A stretch of DNA of 64,000 nt, taken from Rhodovulum sulfidophilum. Lineage in GTDB: Bacteria; Pseudomonadota; Alphaproteobacteria; Rhodobacterales; Rhodobacteraceae. The position numbers were made by a program, and so were the translations under genes. This document shows positions 8,123 to 16,270 of this stretch, piece after piece. The stretch's first letter is position 1. The number at the start of each line of letters is the position of its first letter. A model generated the notes under the pieces. That model made no database searches. It saw only the letters and a program-made list of their open reading frames with translations, and was not told the origin of the DNA. The stretch covers positions 62,001 to 126,000 of the forward strand of contig QFPW01000009.1 of assembly GCA_003241785.1 (NCBI GenBank), written 5' to 3'.

Positions 8123-9046
8123 TCATCCTTGCGGTGTCATGACCTCGCGCGCCCGGGCGCGCTGCAGGCCAAGCTGGCGTTCGCGCCAGATGATGAAGAG
8201 TCCGGCGAGCACGATCAGCGCCGCGCCGCCCAGGGTCGAGCCGGTCGGCGCCTCGGCGAAGACGAAATAGCCGAGCGCGATCGCGAGCAGCATCGAGGTG
8301 TATTCGAACGGCGCCACCACGCTCGCCTCGGCGTGGCGGTAGCTTTCGGTCAGGAGGATCTGGCCGACGCCGCCGATCAGCCCGGCGCCGACGAGCAGCG
8401 CCGCCTCCCAGGCGGAGGGCAGCACCCAGCCGAAGGGCAGCGTCATGAGCCCGACCACGGCGCCGGTGACCGAGAAGTAGAAGACGATCGCCGCCGTCTG
8501 CTCGACATGGACGAGCTTGCGCACGAAGACCTGCGCCAGCGCCGCGAAGACCGCCGCCCCGATCGCCAGCGTCGCGCCGAGCGTCTGGGAGGGGGTCGCG
8601 CCGTCGGTGCCGAGCGTCATCCGGGGCCAGAGCACGATGAGCACGCCCGCGAGCCCGACGAAGACGGCGCCGAGCCGGAAGGCGCGCACCTCCTCGCCGA
8701 GGAACATCGCGGCGAAGATCACGACGAGCAGCGGCGCCGCGTAGCCGAGCGCCGTCGCCTCGGGCAGGGGCAGGAGGCCGAGCGCGGCGAAGACCAGCAT
8801 CATCGAGGTCGTGCCGGCGAGGCCGCGCCAGAAATGGCCCATCGGGTTGATCGTCTCGAGCCCGTGGCGCAGGTCGCCGCGCGTGGCGAGCCAGACGAGG
8901 ATCACCGGGATCGCGAAGAAGGAGCGGAAGAAGACCGTCTGGCCGGAGGGGACATGCGGGGCGCTCGCCTTCACAAGGACCGCCATCAGGGTGAAGCAGG
9001 TGACGGAGAGCATCTTGAAGGCGATGCCGCGGAAAGGCCCGGTCAT
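8123..9046 (-). CDS. EamA/DMT-family transporter
   Basis: A 307-residue membrane protein with ten predicted transmembrane helices in two EamA repeats of five. The first repeat holds SGQTVFFRSFFAIP and the second AAIVFYFSVTGAV. Members export metabolites such as amino acids or S-adenosylmethionine-like compounds; the cargo cannot be inferred. The start ATG at 9046 begins MTGPFRGIAFKMLS. It lies between the class III aminotransferase (74 bases upstream) and DUF952-pyrD (52 bases downstream), all on the minus strand. Confidence 0.87.
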   Translation of the reverse strand: MTGPFRGIAFKMLSVTCFTLMAVLVKASAPHVPSGQTVFFRSFFAIPVILVWLATRGDLRHGLETINPMGHFWRGLAGTTSMMLVFAALGLLPLPEATALGYAAPLLVVIFAAMFLGEEVRAFRLGAVFVGLAGVLIVLWPRMTLGTDGATPSQTLGATLAIGAAVFAALAQVFVRKLVHVEQTAAIVFYFSVTGAVVGLMTLPFGWVLPSAWEAALLVGAGLIGGVGQILLTESYRHAEASVVAPFEYTSMLLAIALGYFVFAEAPTGSTLGGAALIVLAGLFIIWRERQLGLQRARAREVMTPQG

Positions 9047-9120
9047 GCGTCTTTCTCTTCGGGGAAGCGCCGGCGGGGGGCCGCCGGCGCGGGATGGTCG
9101 CGCGCGGTCGAAGGCTGTCC

Positions 9121-10503
9121 CTAGCCGAGGTGGCCTTCCTTCCGGGCCCAGGCCTCGGTCGCGTCGAGCGCGGCCTCGACCGGGGCGAAGAGCTCGTCGA
9201 TCTCCTCCTCGGTGATGATCATCGGCGGGCAGAAGGCGATCGAATCGGCGACCGCGCGCACGATGACGCCGCGCTCCAGCAGTTCGAGCGCCAGCCGGGG
9301 CCCGACCTTGCCGGGCGTGGCGAAGCCCTTGGGCGACTTGCCCGGCGCGAGCTCGAGCGCGCCGACGAGCCCGGTGTGCCGCGCCTCGCCGACCAGCGGA
9401 TGCCCGGCCAGCCGGTCGAGATGCCCGGCGAAGCGCGGCGCCAGCGCGCGGACCCGGCCCGGCGCGTCGATGCGCTGGTAGATCTCGAGCGTCTTGATCC
9501 CGACCGCGCAGGCGACCGGATGGCCGCCGTAGGTATAGCCGTGGCCGAAGGTGCCGATCTGGCCGGAATGCTTCTCGATCACCTCGGCCATGTCCTGGTT
9601 GATGCCGACCGCCGAGAGCGGCGCGAAGGAGCCGGTGAGCTGCTTTGCCATCGAATAGGAGGTCGCCTCGTAGCCGAGCGTCTGCGCGCCGAACCACTGG
9701 CCGGTGCGGCCGAAGCCGCAGATCACCTCGTCCGAGATCATCAGCACGTCGTACTTGCGCGCCACCTCGGCCATCGCCGGGAAATAGCCCTTCGGCGGCA
9801 CGATGACGCCGCCCGCTCCCATGATCGGCTCTGCGATGAAGGCCGCGACCGTGTCCGGGCCCTCGGCGAGGATCATCTCCTCGAAATCGCGCGCGAGCCG
9901 GGCGCTGAACTCGGCCTCCGTCTCGCCTTCCTCGGCGCCCTTCCAGAAATGCGGCGTCGAGGTATGCTTGATCCGGTCGACCGGCAGGTCGAAGTCGATG
10001 TGGTTGTAGGGCAGCCCGGTCAGCGAGGCCGAGACGATCGTGGTCCCGTGATAGGCCTTCACCCGGCTGATGATCTTCTTCTTCTCGCGGCGGCCGAGCG
10101 CGTTGTTGTAGTACCAGGCCATCTTGATCTGGGTCTCGTTCGCCTCCGACCCGCTCGACTGGTAGAAGACCCGCGCGATGCGCCCCGGCGCGAGATCCTT
10201 GATCTTCTCGGCGAGCTCGACCGCCTTGTCGTGGCTCTTGCCGGTGAAGAGATGGTAATAGGGCAGCCTCGCCATCTGCTCGCGCGCGGTCTCGACCAGC
10301 TCCGCGTTGTCGAAGCCGAGCCCGGCGCACCAGAGGCCGGAAAGCCCCTCGATGAAGCTCTTCCCGGTCTCGTCGTAGACGCGGATCCCCTCGCCGCGGG
10401 CGATCATCTGCACGCCGGTCTCGCGCAGCGCGACCGCGTTGGCATAGGGGTGCAGCAACGCCTCGGCGTCGCGCATCTGCGAATTGGACAGCGGATGAGT
10501 CAT
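9121..10503 (-). CDS. Class III PLP-dependent aminotransferase
   Basis: A 460-residue fold-type I transaminase of the omega-amino acid:pyruvate group. Seen are the G-A-substrate segment SSGSEANETQIKMAWYYNN, the PLP-aspartate motif LMISDEVICGFGRTG and the Schiff-base lysine in SYSMAKQLTG. The family moves amino groups from omega-amino acids, taurine, putrescine or aspartate-type donors to pyruvate or 2-oxoglutarate. The specific donor is not readable. The EamA exporter follows it on the same strand, which could mean shared handling of one amine, but this is inference. Confidence 0.88.
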   Translation of the reverse strand: MTHPLSNSQMRDAEALLHPYANAVALRETGVQMIARGEGIRVYDETGKSFIEGLSGLWCAGLGFDNAELVETAREQMARLPYYHLFTGKSHDKAVELAEKIKDLAPGRIARVFYQSSGSEANETQIKMAWYYNNALGRREKKKIISRVKAYHGTTIVSASLTGLPYNHIDFDLPVDRIKHTSTPHFWKGAEEGETEAEFSARLARDFEEMILAEGPDTVAAFIAEPIMGAGGVIVPPKGYFPAMAEVARKYDVLMISDEVICGFGRTGQWFGAQTLGYEATSYSMAKQLTGSFAPLSAVGINQDMAEVIEKHSGQIGTFGHGYTYGGHPVACAVGIKTLEIYQRIDAPGRVRALAPRFAGHLDRLAGHPLVGEARHTGLVGALELAPGKSPKGFATPGKVGPRLALELLERGVIVRAVADSIAFCPPMIITEEEIDELFAPVEAALDATEAWARKEGHLG

Positions 10504-10718
10504 GGCCCGCGCTCGCTTCTCATGAGGGGTGGGATGGCGGGGACCCTAGGCCGGCGGCCCCGGGAAGGCAACGGGGGGGGGGCGGTCCCGGCCGCGCCGC
10601 CGGGCTCTGCGAGCCCGTTTGGCGCGGCCCGGGCATGGCGCCGGCCTGGCGGCCGGCGGGGCGGAGCGGCCTGTTGGCCGCGAGGGAAGGGTTCTCCCCG
10701 CCTGTTGGCGGGGCCCCT

Positions 10719-10743
10719 CGACCCTGACCGAAGGTCAGGGTCG
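10719..10743. other. Stem-loop in the aminotransferase/nucleotidase intergenic region
   Basis: A perfect 11-base stem, CGACCCTGACC paired with GGTCAGGGTCG across a three-base loop. On the minus strand the tip reads C-TTCG-G, the stable UUCG tetraloop. It sits inside a 664-base divergent region (10504-11167) that also holds a run of G at about 10574 and the palindrome pair at 10860-10938. I see no gene in this region: all frames there are biased shadows. Confidence 0.6.
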
Positions 10744-10859
10744 GACTGCTCGATAGATTTCTAGGCCGTATGAACATGGGCAGAAGCGAGTGGTCGGCGG
10801 AGCACCAGGAGATCCTGACCAGGGTTCGGGGTGCTCGGCCGCGTCTCGGAACTCCGCCG

Positions 10860-10938
10860 CCCCGGGCTTGACCCGGGGCCTCGGCGCCATTTCCGAGCCA
10901 CCGCTCGCCGGCTTCGAGGCCCCGGATCAGGTCCGGGG
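10860..10938. repeat. Inverted pair of GC palindromes (REP-like)
   Basis: Two 19-base palindromic elements of the form CCCCGG-N7-CCGGGG at 10860-10878 and 10920-10938. They face each other as an outer inverted repeat (CCCGGGGCCTCG against CGAGGCCCCGG). A closely similar pair lies at 63904-63976 in this window, so this is a dispersed intergenic repeat family resembling REP elements, not a gene-specific terminator. Confidence 0.65.
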
Positions 10939-11167
10939 CGCCGGGCGCCGGGTGCCCCGCCACGGGCGCAGGTCTCGAAGCGCGCCGCGGGTGCTGCGCT
11001 GCCACGCGCGGGGCGCCCGGCGCGGCGCCACCGCCGCAGGGCGGGGACGGCCACCGGGCCGGCGCCGGCGGGCAGCCGCGGACGGGCGGGGTTGCGCCGC
11101 GGCGTCGGGGGCTGCCATGCTGCGCGGCGCCGTCCGCGGGGTCGGGCGGGGACATGGAGGATCCGGA

Positions 11168-12775
11168 ATGCCGCTTCGCCCGTCGCTCGTCGCGCTCGTC
11201 ACCCTGTTCGCCGGAGCCGGGGCGGCCGAGGCCTTCACGCTCGAGATCCTGCATTTCAATGACTTCCACAGCCGGATCCAGTCGATCAACAAATACGACT
11301 CGACCTGCTCGGCGGAGGAGGAGACCGCCGGCGAATGCTTCGGCGGCGCCGCCCGGCTCCTGACCGCGATCGACGCGGCCCGCGTCGCCGGCGCGGCCGA
11401 GGGCAAGGCGGTGATCGTCCTGAACGCCGGCGACGTCTTCCAGGGCTCGCTCTTCTTCACCACCTATTCCGGCGCGGCCGAGCTCGATTTCATGAACCGG
11501 CTCGGGCTCGACGCGATGGTGCTCGGCAACCACGAATTCGATCTCGGCCCCGCGCCGCTGGTCGAATTCGTCAAGGGCGCGAACTTCCCCCTGCTGTTCG
11601 GGAACGCCGACGCCTCTGACGATCCGGACCTCGGGCCGCTCGCCAAGGGGCCGCTGGTGCTCGAGGCCGGCGGCGAGAAGGTCGGGATCGTCGGCGCGAT
11701 CACGCCCGAGACCGCGACGATCTCCACCCCCGGGCCGACCGTGCGTTTCGGCGATCCGGCCGTCTCGATCGCGCGCGACGTGGCGGCGCTGGCCGGGCAG
11801 GGCGTGGACAAGGTGATCCTGCTGAGCCATCTCGGCGCGCCAGACGACATCCGGATCGCCGCGACCGTGCCCGGGATCGACGCGATCATTGGCGGCCATA
11901 CCCATACGCTCTTCTCCAACACCGCCGAGGGCGCGCCCTATCCCTATCCGCTCATGGTCGACGGGCCGGACGGCGCCAGGGTGCCGGTGGTCTCGGCCGG
12001 GGCCTATTCGAAATATCTCGGCGGCCTGACGCTGACCTTCGACGACGCGGGCGTCGTCACGGCGGCGGCGGGGGACACGACCCTGCTCGACAGGTCGGTG
12101 ATCCCCGATCCGAAGGTGCTCGAGGATATCGCGACCTATGCCGGGCCGATCGACGCCCTGAAGGCGAAGCGGGTCGGCACCGCCGGAGCGGATATCGACG
12201 GCTCGCGCGAGACCTGCCGCGCCCGGGAATGCGGCATGGGGGATCTCGTCGCCGACGCGATGCTCGACCGGGTGAAGGACCAGGGCGTCACGATCGCGAT
12301 CCAGAACGGCGGCGGGCTGCGCGCCTCGATCGGCCAGGGCGACGTCAGCATGGGCGACGTGCTCGCGGTGCTGCCGTTCCAGAACACGCTCTCGACCTTC
12401 GGCATCACCGGTGCCGGGATCATCGCCGCGCTCGAGAACGGCGTCGGCCAGGTCGAGGAGGGCGGCGGGCGCTTCCCGCAGGTCGCGGGGCTGCGCTTCT
12501 CCTGGGATCCGAAGGTCGCGCCGAAGGAAGGCCGGATCAAGGAGGTGCTGGTCGCCGAGGGCGATGGCTGGGTTCCGATCGACCCGGCGAAGGTCTATCT
12601 CGCGGTCACCAACAATTTCATGCGCGGCGGCGGCGACGGCTACGCGGTCTTTCTCGAGGAGGGGACCGACGCCTATGACTACGGCCCGAACCTCGAGGAC
12701 GTGGTCGCGGCCTATCTCGCGGCGCGCCCGGGCTATGTCCCGCCGGCGCCGGACCGGATCACGAAGCTCGAATGA
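11168..12775 (+). CDS. Periplasmic 5'-nucleotidase/UshA-family metallophosphatase
   Basis: A 535-residue exported protein with a signal peptide over residues 1-22 (cleavage after GAGAAEA). The N-terminal metallophosphoesterase domain shows all five metal-site blocks: ILHFNDFHS, NAGDVFQGS, LGNHEFD, LLSHLG and IGGHTHT. The C-terminal 5'-nucleotidase domain shows AIQNGGGLRASI and TNNFMRGGGDGY, which binds the nucleotide base. It dephosphorylates nucleotides, or similar substrates, in the periplasm, salvaging phosphate and nucleosides. An ATG at 11168 with GGAGG eight bases upstream fixes the start; longer forms have no signal peptide at the front. Confidence 0.92.
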   Translation: MPLRPSLVALVTLFAGAGAAEAFTLEILHFNDFHSRIQSINKYDSTCSAEEETAGECFGGAARLLTAIDAARVAGAAEGKAVIVLNAGDVFQGSLFFTTYSGAAELDFMNRLGLDAMVLGNHEFDLGPAPLVEFVKGANFPLLFGNADASDDPDLGPLAKGPLVLEAGGEKVGIVGAITPETATISTPGPTVRFGDPAVSIARDVAALAGQGVDKVILLSHLGAPDDIRIAATVPGIDAIIGGHTHTLFSNTAEGAPYPYPLMVDGPDGARVPVVSAGAYSKYLGGLTLTFDDAGVVTAAAGDTTLLDRSVIPDPKVLEDIATYAGPIDALKAKRVGTAGADIDGSRETCRARECGMGDLVADAMLDRVKDQGVTIAIQNGGGLRASIGQGDVSMGDVLAVLPFQNTLSTFGITGAGIIAALENGVGQVEEGGGRFPQVAGLRFSWDPKVAPKEGRIKEVLVAEGDGWVPIDPAKVYLAVTNNFMRGGGDGYAVFLEEGTDAYDYGPNLEDVVAAYLAARPGYVPPAPDRITKLE

Positions 12776-12821
12776 GGCGGGCCTCGACGCGGCCGGGTCG
12801 ATTGATCGCCGCTCGTGGGGC

Positions 12822-13124
12822 TCAGCAGCGCAGGTTGCCGAAACTGTCGGGCTGGCAGATCCGGGGGCGCGGCCGGCCGGCGGTGGTCTCGGCCGGCGCG
12901 GGCAGCGTGTCGCCGAAGGCGTTGGTGCGCGCTTCCGGGACCGTGGCGGGCGGCGCCGTCCGGCGGCCGGCGCGGGGAAACGGGTCGATCGGGTCGAGGC
13001 CATGCGTCGGCGTGCCCTGGCAGGCGATCTGGCCGAGGTTGTTCTCGCGGCAGACCTCGATCGCGCCTCCCGGCCCGACCGGCAGCGCCGTCAGCATCAG
13101 GAGCGCGGCGAGCGGCGCGCGCAT
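12822..13124 (-). CDS. Small exported protein with two CX5GX3C motifs
   Basis: I do not recognise this 100-residue protein. It has a signal peptide (residues 1-21, ending GGA). The rest is proline-rich and carries two matching cysteine loops: CRENNLGQIAC directly after the signal peptide and CQPDSFGNLRC at the very C-terminus. Both fit C-x5-G-x3-C and may each form a disulfide in the periplasm. It begins three bases after the stop of the GreA-like gene, so the two are cotranscribed. Coding is supported by the signal peptide and the mirrored motifs; function is unknown. Confidence 0.65.
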   Translation of the reverse strand: MRAPLAALLMLTALPVGPGGAIEVCRENNLGQIACQGTPTHGLDPIDPFPRAGRRTAPPATVPEARTNAFGDTLPAPAETTAGRPRPRICQPDSFGNLRC

Positions 13125-13127
13125 GGC

Positions 13128-13625
13128 TCAGGCGTCCGGCGCGTCGTTGGGCGGGGTCTCCACGGCGACGATCTCGAGCTCGACCTGCCGCGCGCCGAGC
13201 GTGAGCGTGACGCTGCTCCCCGCCTCGGCGCCGATCAGCGCGCGGGCGACCGGCGCGGTATAGGCGAGCAGGCCCCGGGCCGGATCGGCCTCGTCCTCGC
13301 CCGTGATGGTCACGGTCCGGCGCTCGCCCTCCTCGGTCTCGTAGGTGACGCGGCTGCCGAACTGCGCGGCGGGGTCCTCCGGCTTCGGATGGGTCAGGCG
13401 CGCGGTCGCGTGGCGCAGGTTCCAGTAGCGCAGGTCGCGGCGGAGCCGCGCGGCCTCCTCGCCTTCGGGATCGGCGGCGTCGATCGCCGCGTCGAGGCGG
13501 GCGATCTCGGCTTCGATCAGGCGCAGGCCGCGCGGCGTGACCAGATTGGGCGCGGCGCTCACCGGGATGTCGGGCGGCGCCTCGGGGCGCGATCCGTCGT
13601 CCTCGCGGACAAAGGCACGGCTCAT
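13128..13625 (-). CDS. GreA/GreB-family transcription factor-like protein
   Basis: A 165-residue protein with the layout of Gre factors. A predicted coiled-coil hairpin (LIEAEIARLDAAIDAADPEGEEAARLRRD..., about residues 35-75) is followed by a compact C-terminal domain with YTAPVARALIGAEAGSSVTL, the FKBP-like fold that binds RNA polymerase's secondary channel. Gre factors rescue backtracked polymerase. The N-terminal 30 residues (MSRAFVREDD...) are characteristic of the alphaproteobacterial GreA-like paralogue, which may not be the primary GreA. The start at 13625 has GGGAG ahead of it. Followed by the small Cys protein. Confidence 0.8.
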   Translation of the reverse strand: MSRAFVREDDGSRPEAPPDIPVSAAPNLVTPRGLRLIEAEIARLDAAIDAADPEGEEAARLRRDLRYWNLRHATARLTHPKPEDPAAQFGSRVTYETEEGERRTVTITGEDEADPARGLLAYTAPVARALIGAEAGSSVTLTLGARQVELEIVAVETPPNDAPDA

Positions 13626-13750
13626 GTCGAATACTCCCTTCGCCGGCGTGCGGCCGGCGTCGCGTTTTCTTTCCATCATATGGGAAGGCGACGGCGCTGG
13701 CCAAGCTTGGTCGCGCCGGGCATCCTGCGCGAAACAACTCGGAGGAAGCG

Positions 13751-14233
13751 ATGGCGCAGGATCACGACCCCGGCGAGCCGCGCTGGAAGCACGACGGGGT
13801 GCGGGTGATCCCCGGCGACCAGCTCGACCCGAACACGGCGCAGACCCCCGGCATGTTCCGCCAGGCGGCGATCAGCCACGCCCGGGTCGGCGCCCGGAAG
13901 ATCTGGGCCGGCACGGTCGCGATCGAGCCCGATGCGAAGACCGGGGTGCACCACCACGGCGCGCTCGAGAGCGTGATCTTCGTCCTGCGCGGCCGGGCGC
14001 GGATGCGCTGGGGTGACCGGCTCGAATTCACCGCCGAGGCCGGGCCAGGGGATTTCATCTTCGTCCCGCCCTATGTGCCGCACCAGGAGATCAACGCCGA
14101 TCCCGGGCAGGTGCTCGAATGCGTGCTCGTGCGTTCGGACAACGAGGCGGTGGTGGTCAATATCACCGACATCGACCCGGTCGAGCCGCCGGAGACGGTC
14201 TACTGGGTCGATCCGATCCACAAGGCGCCGTAG
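13751..14233 (+). CDS. Single-domain cupin protein
   Basis: A 160-residue cupin. Motif 1 holds the metal ligands in GVHHHGALESVIFVLRG (three histidines and a glutamate) and motif 2 is GDFIFVPPYVPHQE with the fourth histidine. This is a metal-binding double-stranded beta-helix; such small cupins include dioxygenases, isomerases and sensors, and the activity cannot be deduced. The ATG has GGAGGA eight bases upstream. Its TAG stop codon is the first part of an intergenic repeat (see 14230-14296). Confidence 0.85.
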   Translation: MAQDHDPGEPRWKHDGVRVIPGDQLDPNTAQTPGMFRQAAISHARVGARKIWAGTVAIEPDAKTGVHHHGALESVIFVLRGRARMRWGDRLEFTAEAGPGDFIFVPPYVPHQEINADPGQVLECVLVRSDNEAVVVNITDIDPVEPPETVYWVDPIHKAP

Positions 14234-14296
14234 GGCGGACCTCGGTCCGCCTTGGCCGAGGCCGTCGGGCAAGGTGGGCGGAATCGCCCACCCTAC
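14230..14296. repeat. Two-unit intergenic palindrome that supplies both stop codons
   Basis: Unit 1 (14230-14251) begins GTAGGGCGGACC and closes GGTCCGCC, a near-perfect palindrome. Unit 2 (14274-14296) reads GTGGGCG-GAAT-CGCCCAC followed by CCTAC. The GTAGG end of unit 1 provides the TAG stop of the cupin gene, and the CCTAC end of unit 2 provides the TAG stop of the convergent minus-strand gene. Near-identical units occur at 23348, 23381, 54178, 59080, 59129 and 61571. Confidence 0.8.
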
Positions 14297-15201
14297 TCGA
14301 GCGTGCCCTCGATCCGCATCGCGGGATGGCCGTCCCCGGTCAGCGCCAGCAGGCGGAAGGCGTCGCCGTCGACGCGGCCCACCAGATCGAACGGCGCCGG
14401 CGTGTAGAGCGGCCGGAGCGCGGTGACCTGGAAATCGCGCGGCATCGCCGAGGGCAGGCCGGCGCCGAGCAGCTCCATCAGCAGCGTCGCGGTCAGCGGG
14501 CCGTGCACCACGAGGCCGGGATAGCCTTCGACGCCGGTCGCGTAAGGGTAATCATAGTGGATCCGGTGCGTGTTGAAGGTCGCGGCGGAGTATTGGTAGA
14601 GCAGCACCGCGTCGGGCGTGATCCGCCGCCGCCACATCGGCTCGAAATCCGGGCCGGGGCCGGGCCCGCCGGCCGCGGGCGCGGCGCCCGCAGCCGCGCG
14701 ATAGGCGATGGTCTGGATCTCGGTCAGCCGCGGCGCGCCCGCGACCGCGAGCGCGTGCTCGACGGTGACGAAGCAGAGCCGGCCGCTGCGGCCCGACTTT
14801 TCCGTGACCCTGGTGATGGTCGAGCGGCGCGAGACCGGCTCGCCGACCCGGATCGGCGCCGTGACGATGATCCGCGACCCGCCCCACATGCGCCGGGGCA
14901 GGTCGATCGGCGGCAGGAAGCCGCCGCGCGCCGCGTGGCCGTCCGGGCCGGTCGCGTCGTGGCGCAGCGCGGGCCAGAACAGCGCCCAGATCCAGCAATG
15001 CGGCCAGACCGCGCCGGGGCCGGGCGCGTCGCGGTCGAGCAGCCCCGCCATCCGGCGGGCGAGCAGCGGCGTCGCCGCGTCCTCGGCCAGCTCGAACCGG
15101 CCGATCCAGCCGGCGGGGTCCGCCGGGGCGGGTTCGATCTCGGTCTCGGGCACGTCCTTCGCTCTCCGTCGGGCGCTCGGCGCGGGGTTGGCGGCCAGCA
15201 T
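14293..15201 (-). CDS. MaoC/FAS1-like dehydratase, mesaconyl-C4-CoA hydratase type
   Basis: A 302-residue protein with two hotdog domains. The N-terminal one (about 25-150) resembles FAS1-type dehydratase domains. The C-terminal one carries the family stretch TFNTHRIHYDYPYA and YPGLVVHGPLTATLL, which contains the hydratase histidine and aspartate region. Relatives hydrate mesaconyl-C4-CoA, 3-methylfumaryl-CoA or similar unsaturated acyl-CoAs. The residues before VPETE (17 residues) are unusual, so a GTG at 15153 is a possible true start. Convergent with the cupin gene, separated only by the repeat that forms its stop codon. The exact substrate is uncertain. Confidence 0.75.
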   Translation of the reverse strand: MLAANPAPSARRRAKDVPETEIEPAPADPAGWIGRFELAEDAATPLLARRMAGLLDRDAPGPGAVWPHCWIWALFWPALRHDATGPDGHAARGGFLPPIDLPRRMWGGSRIIVTAPIRVGEPVSRRSTITRVTEKSGRSGRLCFVTVEHALAVAGAPRLTEIQTIAYRAAAGAAPAAGGPGPGPDFEPMWRRRITPDAVLLYQYSAATFNTHRIHYDYPYATGVEGYPGLVVHGPLTATLLMELLGAGLPSAMPRDFQVTALRPLYTPAPFDLVGRVDGDAFRLLALTGDGHPAMRIEGTLE

Positions 15202-15262
15202 TGCGGCGGGAGCCCCGGCCGCGCAATGGCACCTTGGTGGCGGCGCGGCGCCGGCCGCGCGA

Positions 15263-15279
15263 CGTCAGCGACCTGTCAG
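15263..15279 (+). promoter_or_regulatory. Direct-repeat box CGTCAG-N5-TGTCAG upstream of the PepSY-RR-HK operon
   Basis: Two GTCAG-core half-sites with an 11-base period, 24 bases before the PepSY start codon. The same element recurs, doubled and inverted, at 17622-17660 before the RTX gene that follows this operon. An 11-base direct-repeat spacing is typical of OmpR-type response regulators. I infer an autoregulatory site for the regulator encoded at 15608. Confidence 0.55.
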
Positions 15280-15302
15280 GGGCGATGCCGCAGATTGCGG
15301 CC

Positions 15303-15608
15303 ATGAAAAGAATGATTCTCGCGGCCGCGCTGCTCTGGCTTCCCGTCCCGGCCGGCGCCAACCTCGAAGATTCCGACCGCGCTCGGAACGCGCTGGAGCG
15401 CGGCGAGGTCTTGCCGCTGCGGGAGATCCTGCCGATGATCGAGCGCGAGACCGGAGGCCGGGTGGTGGAGGTCGATTTCGAGCTCGACGGCGAGGGCTAT
15501 ATCTACGAGTTCGAGTTCATCGATCCCCGGGGGCGGCTGATGCAGGCGGTGGTCGACGCGACGACCGGGGGGATCCTGTCGATCGAGGAGGAGGTCGACG
15601 ACGACTGA
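15303..15608 (+). CDS. Exported PepSY-domain protein
   Basis: A 101-residue protein with a signal peptide (MKRMILAAALLWLPVPAGA) and a PepSY fold over about 25-95 (GGRVVEVDFELDGEGYIYEFEFID..., DATTGGIL). PepSY domains bind or inhibit periplasmic partners. Placement directly ahead of a response regulator and kinase, with the regulator's ATG overlapping this stop codon (TGATG), suggests it modulates the kinase's periplasmic sensor. Small periplasmic proteins with such a role are known (FeuN beside FeuPQ in Sinorhizobium). The ATG at 15303 was chosen because the signal peptide begins there. Confidence 0.85.
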   Translation: MKRMILAAALLWLPVPAGANLEDSDRARNALERGEVLPLREILPMIERETGGRVVEVDFELDGEGYIYEFEFIDPRGRLMQAVVDATTGGILSIEEEVDDD

Positions 15609-16270
15609 TGCGCGCGCTGGCGGTCGAAGATGATCCGAGGATCCGGCGGGACCTCGTCGCCGCGCTGTCGGCGGCCGGCTTCCGCGTGGAAACCGCCGGC
15701 GACGGCGAGGCCGCGTGGTTCCTCGGCGATACCGAGGACTACGATCTCGTCGTGCTCGATCTCGGGCTGCCCGCGATGGACGGGCTCGCGGTGCTGAAGC
15801 GCTGGCGCGCGAACGGCCGCGACATGCCGGTCATCGTCCTGACCGCGCGCGGCGCCTGGACAGAGCGGGTCGAGGGGATCGACGCCGGCGCCGACGACTA
15901 CCTGCCGAAGCCCTTCCACATGGAGGAGCTCGTCGCCCGCGCCCGGGGGCTCGTCCGGCGCGCCGCCGGCCGCGGCGCCTCGACCATCGTCGCCGGCGCG
16001 CTCGCGATCGACGCCAACCGGATGAACGTGGCGCTCCGGGGGGTGCCGCTCGCACTCTCGCCGCTCGAATACCGGCTGATCGCCTATCTCGCGCTGCATC
16101 GCGACCGGGTGGTGGCGCCGACCGAGCTGCTCGAGCATCTCTACGGCGACGAGGACGCGCGCGAGGCGAACGCGCTCGAGGCGCTGATCGCGCGGCTGCG
16201 CCGCAAGCTCGGCCCCGGCATCATCGGAACCCGCCGCGGCTTCGGCTACCATCTCGACCAGGGCGCGTGA
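15608..16270 (+). CDS. OmpR/PhoP-type response regulator
   Basis: A 220-residue two-domain regulator. The receiver domain (1-115) has the acidic pair EDD near residue 7, the phospho-accepting aspartate in LVVLDLGLP, and the conserved T and K in VLTARG and YLPKPF. The C-terminal winged helix (about 125-218) ends with EALIARLRRKLG and GTRRGFGYHL. It shares one base with the PepSY stop codon and overlaps the kinase gene by four bases, so the three are translationally coupled. It looks like the PhoP/FeuP branch. The GTCAG boxes at 15263 and 17622-17660 are its likely targets, by inference. Confidence 0.92.
   Translation: MRALAVEDDPRIRRDLVAALSAAGFRVETAGDGEAAWFLGDTEDYDLVVLDLGLPAMDGLAVLKRWRANGRDMPVIVLTARGAWTERVEGIDAGADDYLPKPFHMEELVARARGLVRRAAGRGASTIVAGALAIDANRMNVALRGVPLALSPLEYRLIAYLALHRDRVVAPTELLEHLYGDEDAREANALEALIARLRRKLGPGIIGTRRGFGYHLDQGA

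Noticed and set aside
10790..11167. An N-terminal extension of the 5'-nucleotidase back to 10790
   Set aside because: It has shadow-like composition, crosses the palindromic repeats, and would bury the clear signal peptide that starts at 11168 after a GGAGG site.
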